NCBI GenBank assembly: GCA_005879655.1 | Contig: VBJK01000262.1 | Span: forward strand, 1 to 7,451 | Direction: 5' to 3' | Length of the DNA: 7,451 nucleotides | DNA from: Chloroflexota bacterium | Lineage (GTDB): Bacteria; Chloroflexota; Ktedonobacteria; Ktedonobacterales; Ktedonobacteraceae | Part shown: positions 1-4,439 of the stretch, piece after piece | How the letters are laid out: every line of letters starts with the position of its first letter | Position numbering within the stretch: the first letter of the stretch is position 1 | The notes under the pieces: generated by a model | What the model was told of the DNA's origin: nothing | What the model saw: only the letters and a program-made list of their open reading frames with translations | Database searches by the model: none | Position numbers and translations under genes: made by a program

Positions 1-407
1 ATTTATTCTCTCTTATGAGAAAGAATATTTAACTCTGACCTGAGAAACGAAGATGTTACATGGCTCATGGTTGGGGACCAGCGTCGAGTATCTTGCGTGA
101 TGGGAGAGGGATTGTAAAGGGGAAGACGGACCAGTCAGGGGTTTATATAAGCAATCTGGTGTGAGACATCGTCCTTGTTTATAAGGAAAGCGGAGCCATT
201 ACAAACTTACTGCTTGATTGATAACGATAAGGAGATCAGCCCTCTTTTCATCGCTTTAATGCTGCTTTAGATCGCTTATTATTTAGGTAGGAAACTCAGA
301 GGAAAGTCCAGTGTCTCAACAAGTTATGGAAAAAGTGGTGGCACAAAAAAAACGAATATTAAAAAAAGCATTTGTATGTTCGGTACATTTTTGACAATAC
401 CAGTACC
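1..407. other. AT-rich stretch without a convincing gene
   Basis: No long open frame or recognisable RNA gene was found here. Two A-tracts (A8 at 345-352, A7 at 361-367) lie 40-65 bases upstream of the -35 box at 408 and could act as an UP-like or curved-DNA element for that promoter. Very short open frames exist (60-164, 34 codons without a ribosome site; 311-394, listed separately). Nothing else could be supported. Confidence 0.5.
311..394 (+). CDS. possible 27-residue basic peptide (doubtful)
   Basis: A GTG start at 311 follows an AGAGGAAAG ribosome-site-like stretch (298-306) at suitable spacing and opens a 27-codon frame ending in TGA at 392-394. The predicted peptide begins MSQQVMEKVVAQKKRILKK and is lysine-rich and probably helical, with a short hydrophobic end. 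There is no obvious promoter in front of it, and the A-tracts that give the lysines may simply be promoter-upstream DNA. It resembles no family I know. It could be a small leader peptide or chance; chance is more likely. Confidence 0.15.
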   Translation: MSQQVMEKVVAQKKRILKKAFVCSVHF

Positions 408-437
408 TTGACGTGGCTTACCTTACCATGTTATACT
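408..437 (+). promoter_or_regulatory. sigma-70-type promoter of the three-gene module
   Basis: TTGACG (408-413) is followed after 18 bases by TATACT (432-437). A TG one base upstream of the -10 box (TGTTATACT, 429-437) makes it an extended -10. Transcription would start near 444, giving a leader of about 200 bases before the first gene. The spacer contains TACCTTACC (419-427), one half of an inverted repeat whose partner lies at 472-480. A weaker second candidate is TTGACG (520-525) with TCTATT (543-548), 17 bases apart. Confidence 0.6.
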
Positions 438-480
438 CCTGCTATATATGGCGGATGAAAGTCTGCAAAAAGGTAAGGTA
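419..480. promoter_or_regulatory. operator-like inverted repeat flanking the -10 box
   Basis: TACCTTACC (419-427) and its exact reverse complement GGTAAGGTA (472-480) are separated by 44 bases and flank the -10 box and the expected start site. The left half is inside the promoter spacer and would not be transcribed, so this fits paired DNA-binding half-sites better than an RNA hairpin. TTACC occurs twice in tandem (418-427). The winged-helix proteins encoded just downstream are natural candidates for the binding protein, which is inference only. Confidence 0.4.
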
Positions 481-509
481 GCGCACTCCGGCAAAGATTG
501 GCGCTACCT
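476..509 (+). promoter_or_regulatory. perfect 9-bp hairpin in the leader
   Basis: AGGTAGCGC (476-484) pairs exactly with GCGCTACCT (501-509) around a 16-base loop. No run of T follows (CTAATTAATG), so it is not a standard terminator. Its left arm overlaps the right half of the operator-like repeat (472-480). It may stabilise the transcript or form part of a regulatory leader. Confidence 0.4.
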
Positions 510-526
510 CTAATTAATGTTGACGA

Positions 527-633
527 GAGGCACGGCACCTTCTCTATTTAAGTATATCAGAAACAGGAGTTTTCTGCAATTAGATAAGCTTAGCAGCAGT
601 GTGCCATGCCTCCTAGTTCTTAGCAGAAAGGAG
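527..633 (+). promoter_or_regulatory. possible Shine-Dalgarno switch in the 5' leader
   Basis: GAGGCACGGCAC (527-538) can pair with GTGCCATGCCTC (601-612) at 11 of 12 positions. CTCCT (610-614), which overlaps that right arm, can instead pair with AGGAG (629-633), the ribosome site of the first gene. The two pairings cannot form together, so the leader could alternate between an exposed and a hidden ribosome site. A small hairpin CAGAAA/TTTCTG (558-563/571-576) sits in the large loop. Complementarity this short can occur by chance. No known riboswitch class is recognised. Confidence 0.3.
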
Positions 634-646
634 ATATACTGACATT

Positions 647-1174
647 ATGGAGAATCAAGAGCAGCTCTTATCCGAGGCACTGCAAAAGGCAGTCCAAGTT
701 GTCGATACAATCGAGGAGCGCTATCGAGAAGCTGCATTCCCTATCGTTTTACAAGCTCTTCTTGGAACTTCTACAAACCAGAACGTTCCTGGTGCAAACT
801 ATCAGGAAAGCAATGGATTTTCTACACCAAAACCTGCTCTATCACCCACCTTGTCGGTAAATGAGTTTTTTCATCGAGTTAACGCTGAAACTCATACAGC
901 TCGCTTTGTAACCGCTGCCTATTACCTTTTGCATACAGGCAAAGCAGAACAATTCACGCAAGTAGATATCCTTGAAATCTACCGCAAGTTACGCCAACCT
1001 CAGCCAAAGAATCCGGCAGATGTCATGAGTCAGTGCATTAGGAAAGCGCACATTATTGATGCCCCAAGTAATGGGGATAAGCAAAAATATTGGGTTATTA
1101 GCTCTGAGGGAGAGAAGTTCGTGGAGGGTTTGCTACGTGATCACGCAAGCAGCAGCAACACAGTCGTTGGATAG
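647..1174 (+). CDS. winged-helix-like protein, first gene of the HEPN module
   Basis: This encodes a 175-residue soluble protein that I do not recognise by name. Residues 1-40 form a charged amphipathic helix region, residues 41-68 a flexible Asn/Gly/Ser/Pro-rich linker, and residues 69-164 a compact alpha/beta domain with the look of a winged helix. This runs from VNEFF through FTQVDILEIYRK and a basic helix to a beta-wing (KYWVIS) and a final SEGEKFVE helix. The domain is clearly related to the C-terminal half of the third gene of the module (shared EFF, FT..DIL..Y, QP.N and S..G...VE). The ATG at 647 follows AGAAAGGAG (625-633), a strong but rather distant ribosome site (13 bases). Its end overlaps the second gene by 38 bases, so the two are probably translated in a coupled way. 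A role as DNA-binding regulator, antitoxin or partner of the HEPN protein is inferred. Confidence 0.8.
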   Translation: MENQEQLLSEALQKAVQVVDTIEERYREAAFPIVLQALLGTSTNQNVPGANYQESNGFSTPKPALSPTLSVNEFFHRVNAETHTARFVTAAYYLLHTGKAEQFTQVDILEIYRKLRQPQPKNPADVMSQCIRKAHIIDAPSNGDKQKYWVISSEGEKFVEGLLRDHASSSNTVVG

Positions 1175-1916
1175 ACTAAGAATCGCTTTGATCGTAAAAT
1201 TTCCATCTGAGAAGGTGGATGAAATCCTGAAGCACTACAATATTCTCCGCAGAGAAGCTCGCCTTGAGCATTGGGAGACATGCCTCGTCAACGGAGGGAA
1301 ATTCGTCGAAGCTGTTTTAAAGTGTTTTCACTATCTATGTACAGGAACAGAGCTAGATGCTATAAAGGCTAATGATGAGATAAAGCGCTTAGAGAACGCT
1401 ACTCATTTGAGTGACTTTGAAAGATTAACTGTTTCACGTGCACTAAGGCTCATGTATGAGTTTCGGAATAAACGTGGTGGTGCTCACAACTCATCGTTCG
1501 ATCCAATTAAGACAGATTGTGCATTGGTAGTAGCGATTTCTAATTGGGTAATGGAAGAGCTTACTCGCCTTTATCTGACGAATGATGCTACCGCAGCAAA
1601 GGCTCGTCTGGTCTTAAGACCTGGTCTGTCTGCAAGAATACAACTGGAGATCCTTTTGTATCGGGAGTTCCCTGCACGCTGTGCTATCAAAGATCTGATA
1701 CGCTGGGTCCATGATCACAGTATGGAAAATATTCGCGTCACACTGCGTTCTATGAGACAAAAGAATCTTGTGCATGAGACGGATGCAGGATGGAAGTTGA
1801 CTGAGTCCGGTATGCAAGAAGCTGAAGCTGAGATTAACAAATTGCACAGTACCCCGGACAACGCAAAGCTAGTCATTAGGAGAAAGGCGAAAGGAGCCAA
1901 GCATGCTAGAAAGTGA
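1137..1916 (+). CDS. HEPN-like (Abi_C-like) protein with C-terminal winged helix
   Basis: This encodes a 259-residue protein when started at the GTG at 1137, which follows GGAGGG (1123-1128) with an ideal 8-base gap. The frame is open further upstream to an ATG at 1056, but that region is read as the first gene and has no ribosome site as good. Residues about 14-148 are mostly helical and carry RNKRGGAH, with R110 and H117 forming the R-x(4-6)-H signature of HEPN domains, many of which are metal-independent RNases in toxin-antitoxin, abortive-infection and CRISPR-linked proteins. The flanking FRNKRG.H.....P pattern resembles abortive-infection C-terminal (Abi_C-like) proteins. Residues about 163-233 look like a winged helix (helices, then HETDAGWKL wing and TESGMQEAEAEI helix). 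A basic tail (RRKAKGAKHARK) follows, suited to nucleic-acid contact. RNase or toxin activity is inferred; a non-catalytic HEPN is possible. It overlaps the third gene by 14 bases. Confidence 0.75.
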   Translation: MITQAAATQSLDRLRIALIVKFPSEKVDEILKHYNILRREARLEHWETCLVNGGKFVEAVLKCFHYLCTGTELDAIKANDEIKRLENATHLSDFERLTVSRALRLMYEFRNKRGGAHNSSFDPIKTDCALVVAISNWVMEELTRLYLTNDATAAKARLVLRPGLSARIQLEILLYREFPARCAIKDLIRWVHDHSMENIRVTLRSMRQKNLVHETDAGWKLTESGMQEAEAEINKLHSTPDNAKLVIRRKAKGAKHARK

Positions 1917-2433
1917 TATCAACAATATAGGTCAGTTCGCTATTAAGGTGCGCGTAGGAAGTGCTGAGATAGAGGTTTCTGCGCCAGATAAGGATTTTGT
2001 TCTTAATGAGAGCAATCGTCTGATAGAGCAATTTAAACTGGACGCTGTTGCATCACTTTCAACTCACGTAGAAATAATTCAAGGTGAAGTGGCTGCACTG
2101 CCAGAGGCTCCACGAAATCGAGTGGAGAAACCACAAACTTTAGCTGAGTTTTTTAGACAGTTTGTTGGCCTACAAACCAACCTTGATAAAACCTTGGTTT
2201 TTGGATATTGGTGTGAGATTAAACAGAGTCAACCACATTTCACCTCTGAGGATATTCTAGCTAGGTATAAGGAGGCCAAGGAAGCGCAGCCTCAGAATAT
2301 CAAACGTGATCTAGGTTCGTTGGTATCAAAAGGATTTCTACTATCACCAGATAAATCTAATGATGGAGCGCTAACATATAGCCTTTCAAATTCTGGAATA
2401 AAAGAAGTGGAAGCAAAAATGTCTCAAAAGTAG
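1903..2433 (+). CDS. beta-domain plus winged-helix protein, third gene of the HEPN module
   Basis: This encodes a 176-residue soluble protein. Residues 11-45 (FAIKVRVGSAEIEVSAP..FV) form two beta strands and a helix, a pattern I recall from small uncharacterised archaeal and bacterial proteins with an IKVKIG.IEIEV start. Residues 79-172 form a winged-helix-like domain: TLAEFF, then GYWCEI, HFTSEDILARYKEA, QPQNIKRDLGSLVSKGFL, a wing (ALTYSLS) and NSGIKEVEAKM. It is a paralogue of the domain in the first gene. The ATG at 1903 lies 6 bases after AAAGGAG (1890-1896) and overlaps the end of the HEPN gene by 14 bases, so production is probably coupled. AT content rises towards its 3' end. A regulatory, antitoxin or sensor role is inferred from domain and position. 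No catalytic motif is visible. Confidence 0.8.
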   Translation: MLESDINNIGQFAIKVRVGSAEIEVSAPDKDFVLNESNRLIEQFKLDAVASLSTHVEIIQGEVAALPEAPRNRVEKPQTLAEFFRQFVGLQTNLDKTLVFGYWCEIKQSQPHFTSEDILARYKEAKEAQPQNIKRDLGSLVSKGFLLSPDKSNDGALTYSLSNSGIKEVEAKMSQK

Positions 2434-2438
2434 AGTAA

Positions 2439-2561
2439 AAAATAGATCATTCCTTCACGAATACGTATCAGAAAGGCTTTGATGTAAGCTGCTTCAGGAT
2501 GCGCAGGCCACCCACTCCTTCCAGTAGGTGCAACTGTCCCCAGATTGGGGACAGTTGAGAA
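2439..2561 (-). pseudogene. transposase N-terminal fragment (decayed IS remnant)
   Basis: Read on the minus strand from 2561, an open stretch of about 41 codons contains TVPNLGTVAPTG, then GWPAHPEAAYIKAFLIRI and EGMIY. From memory this resembles the N-terminal part of IS transposases common in Chloroflexota, where a P.AYIKA.LIRI..G..Y block precedes the catalytic domain. A stop codon (TAA, 2564-2562) lies just upstream in frame. The similarity ends near 2441, next to the stop codon of the third module gene, and only a few unrelated codons follow. An adjoining minus-strand frame (2558-2632, ...ILCFARLLERAKKN) might be the preceding part after a frameshift at an A6 run. No DDE residues, terminal repeats or target duplications are visible. 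The family is not assigned. Confidence 0.45.
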
Positions 2562-2573
2562 TTATTCTTTTTT
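2531..2573 (+). terminator. likely terminator of the three-gene module
   Basis: CAACTGTCCCC (2531-2541) and GGGGACAGTTG (2547-2557) form a perfect 11-bp stem with a 5-base loop. An A/T-rich stretch with T6 (2568-2573) follows, about 10 bases after the stem, which is farther than in a textbook terminator. It lies about 100 bases after the stop of the third gene. The palindrome coincides with the TVPNLGTV codons of the transposase remnant on the other strand, so it may be an inherited IS sequence now ending transcription. Confidence 0.5.
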
Positions 2574-2601
2574 GCTCTCTCTAAAAGCCTAGCAAAGCAT
2601 A

Positions 2602-2633
2602 AGATCAGGTCTCCAATGTCGGAAACCTGATCT
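2602..2633 (-). terminator. terminator-like hairpin after nuoN
   Basis: On the minus strand AGATCAGGTTTCC pairs with GGAGACCTGATCT over 13 positions around a 6-base loop. The single non-Watson-Crick pair is a U.G wobble in minus-strand RNA but a C/A mismatch in plus-strand RNA, which points to function for the nuo transcript. It starts 30 bases after the nuoN stop codon. The following sequence (TATGCTTTGC) is only modestly T-rich, so termination may be partial or helped by Rho. Confidence 0.55.
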
Positions 2634-2663
2634 CAGCAGCCTAACAGTAGAACTTCTCCTAAA

Positions 2664-4274
2664 CTACCTCAGCATCAACTCCGCAGCCCGCTGCGCCACA
2701 CCCACTAGCCAGAAAGGCAATACCGTCCCCATCGCCAGCGTACCAATTACCGCCAGACTCAGCGAGAGCCACGTCATCCACGATAGCTTACCAACCACCA
2801 CCGGCTCAACCTCCGTAGCTGGCGGAACAGCTGTCTTAGCCAATTTGGCAGTCGATGGCTTCTCCGCAACAGCCGTAGCAGAACGTGCAGCCGCCAAGCC
2901 ACCAGTCACACGAGCCTTTGCAGGCACACGACGCACAGCGCGAGACTCTGGTACAGGCACAGTCGGCAAGGATGCTGCCGGAGCGGCCTCCTGCTCCATA
3001 AACATCGTCGCAATCACACGCAGATAGTAGTACATACCCAGCACACTCGCCAGCACGCTGATAATCAGCAGATCTACATGACCCCCCTGGAGAGCTGCAT
3101 AGAAGATGTAGTATTTCGCAGCGAAACCCGCCATCGGTGGGAAGCCCGCCAGCGCTAACAGGAAGAAGGCCAGTAGACCAGCCAGCGTCGGAAATGCCCC
3201 CAGGTTCATAAATGTATAGCACAGCAAGTAGAAGAGAATAGCAGAGATACCAATCCTGCCACCAATGACCACGCCAATCAACAAGTAACCAGCGTGCGCA
3301 ATGCTCGAATAGGCGAGCAGACGTTTAGCATTACTCTGCCCTACCGCCATGATATTACCGCCGATGATCGTGAGGATGGCAATCACCCACACGATCGGCT
3401 CCCAGGTGTTATACAGCGCTTGGAAGACGATGTCGAAGACACGCGCAAACGCAATGATCGCCGCCGCCTTAGTGCCAACCGACATAAAGGCCGTCACCGG
3501 AGCAGGGGCACCCTGATATACATCGGGCGTCCACGCCTGGAAAGGAATCGCCGAGACCTTGAAGGCAAAACCAACCCCTAGCAAGCCCAGGGCAATCCAG
3601 AGCAATGTGGAAGAGTGATGGCCAGCCTTTAGCAGATCCACAGCTTGCTTGACCCCGTTAAAAGAGGTCTGCCCGGTCGCACCATAGGTCATGGCGATAC
3701 CGTAGAGCAAGAAGGCTGAGGCAAACGAGCTGAGTAGGAAATACTTCATGCCCGCTTCCTGCGACGCTTTGCGGCGGGCCACAAAGCCACACAGGACGTA
3801 TAGGGCCAGTGAGAGCATCTCAATACCCAGAAAGATCATCACGAAACTTGTTGCCGCCGCCATCAGCATCATGCCAACCGTCGCCATCAGCATGAGAGCA
3901 TAGTATTCACCCTGATGGACTAATTTTAAACGTTTCAGATAGGCGGGCGATAAGAGTATACCGAGTCCGCTTGCGCTCAGGATAATGAGGTAGCCGTAGA
4001 GCGTCCCCCAGTCGGAACCTACCATGTGATTGAACGCCTGCTGCTGGTCACTTACTATAAAGAGCCAGATCGTCGCACCAATAGCACCAAGAATACTTAA
4101 GAACGACAGTATCGGCAAGACAGCGAAGTTTTGTGGTCCGCTATGCTTCGTGCGCGCTCCCTCGTGCGGCAAGAGGATATCGACGATCATGACAACGAGT
4201 GCCATGCCCACTAGTACCAACACTGGCGCTATACGTCCCCAATCTTGCGGGGAGACGGTAAATGTAAATGTCAT
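2664..4274 (-). CDS. nuoN: NADH-quinone oxidoreductase subunit N
   Basis: This is an antiporter-like proton-pumping membrane subunit of complex I, 536 residues from the ATG at 4274, which follows GAGG (4288-4285) at 10 bases. A TTG at 4319 would add 15 residues but abuts the repeat and lacks a ribosome site. Membrane segments run through most of the length. Key charges match the family: E152 in FLGIEMLSL (TM5), K239 in FKVSAIPF followed by WTPDVYQGAPAPV (TM7), K269 (TM8), NAKRLLAYSS (315-324) and K387 in GFAAKYYIF (TM12). Two departures stand out. Between F361 and P362 the usual end of TM11 plus the loop to TM12 are absent, about 28 residues compared with my memory of E. coli NuoN. Residues 428-495 are an Ala/Pro/Val/Lys/Arg-rich linker between TM13 and TM14, far longer than usual. 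It is the last gene of the visible nuo operon. Confidence 0.95.
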   Translation of the reverse strand: MTFTFTVSPQDWGRIAPVLVLVGMALVVMIVDILLPHEGARTKHSGPQNFAVLPILSFLSILGAIGATIWLFIVSDQQQAFNHMVGSDWGTLYGYLIILSASGLGILLSPAYLKRLKLVHQGEYYALMLMATVGMMLMAAATSFVMIFLGIEMLSLALYVLCGFVARRKASQEAGMKYFLLSSFASAFLLYGIAMTYGATGQTSFNGVKQAVDLLKAGHHSSTLLWIALGLLGVGFAFKVSAIPFQAWTPDVYQGAPAPVTAFMSVGTKAAAIIAFARVFDIVFQALYNTWEPIVWVIAILTIIGGNIMAVGQSNAKRLLAYSSIAHAGYLLIGVVIGGRIGISAILFYLLCYTFMNLGAFPTLAGLLAFFLLALAGFPPMAGFAAKYYIFYAALQGGHVDLLIISVLASVLGMYYYLRVIATMFMEQEAAPAASLPTVPVPESRAVRRVPAKARVTGGLAAARSATAVAEKPSTAKLAKTAVPPATEVEPVVVGKLSWMTWLSLSLAVIGTLAMGTVLPFWLVGVAQRAAELMLR

Positions 4275-4319
4275 CGAACTATAACCTCGTATCAAATCAG
4301 CCACCCACCGCCAAGGCAA

Positions 4320-4424
4320 CCACCGTCAGGGCAACCACAAGGGATTGCCCCTACAATGGTACGAACTGCAAGCCCATCCGTCATCCATTGTAGGGGCAAT
4401 CCCTTGTGGTTGCCCTGACGGTGG
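4320..4424. repeat. 40-bp perfect inverted repeat, MITE/REP-like element
   Basis: The arms at 4320-4359 and 4385-4424 are exact reverse complements over 40 bases around a 25-base spacer. Each arm contains GGGCAA...TTGCCC, so it can also fold on its own. Imperfect complementarity continues outwards (AGCCACCCACC near 4299 with GGTGGGGGCT near 4426-4435). The core TAGGGGCAATCCCTTGTGG is of a type I recall as a dispersed repeat in Chloroflexota and cyanobacteria. It fills most of the 165-base gap between nuoM and nuoN and is transcribed within the operon, where a 40-bp RNA stem could protect or pause the message. No target duplication was identified. Confidence 0.85.
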
Positions 4425-4439
4425 GGTGGGGGCTACGGT

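Noticed and set aside
60..164. 34-codon open frame starting MAHGWGPASSILRDG
   Set aside because: No ribosome site, no recognisable domain, and a length expected by chance.
298..309. AGAGGAAAGTCC, matching the conserved 5' block of bacterial RNase P RNA
   Set aside because: The partner 3' block (ACAGAA...CCGGCU-like) is absent in the following 350 bases, and the surrounding stems do not form. It is more simply a ribosome-site-like or chance sequence.
1056..1136. Upstream ATG extension of the HEPN gene
   Set aside because: The extension lies in the conserved wing region of the first gene and has a poor ribosome site. GTG 1137 has an ideal one.
2531..2557. The 11-bp palindrome as the terminal inverted repeat of an insertion sequence
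   Set aside because: It falls within the apparent transposase reading frame, not at an element end, and no second copy is visible in the window.
2562..2580. A6G run (GCAAAAAAG, minus strand) as a programmed -1 frameshift site of the transposase
   Set aside because: A -1 shift there meets a TAA almost at once, so it would not join the two frames. Simple decay is more likely.
2836..3581. Open frames on both strands overlapping nuoN
   Set aside because: They are out-of-frame shadows of nuoN with cysteine- or arginine-rich, non-protein-like composition.
4275..4319. TTG start giving a 15-residue longer NuoN
   Set aside because: The extension touches the inserted repeat, has no ribosome site and is not hydrophobic like a family N-terminus. 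ATG 4274 has GAGG upstream.
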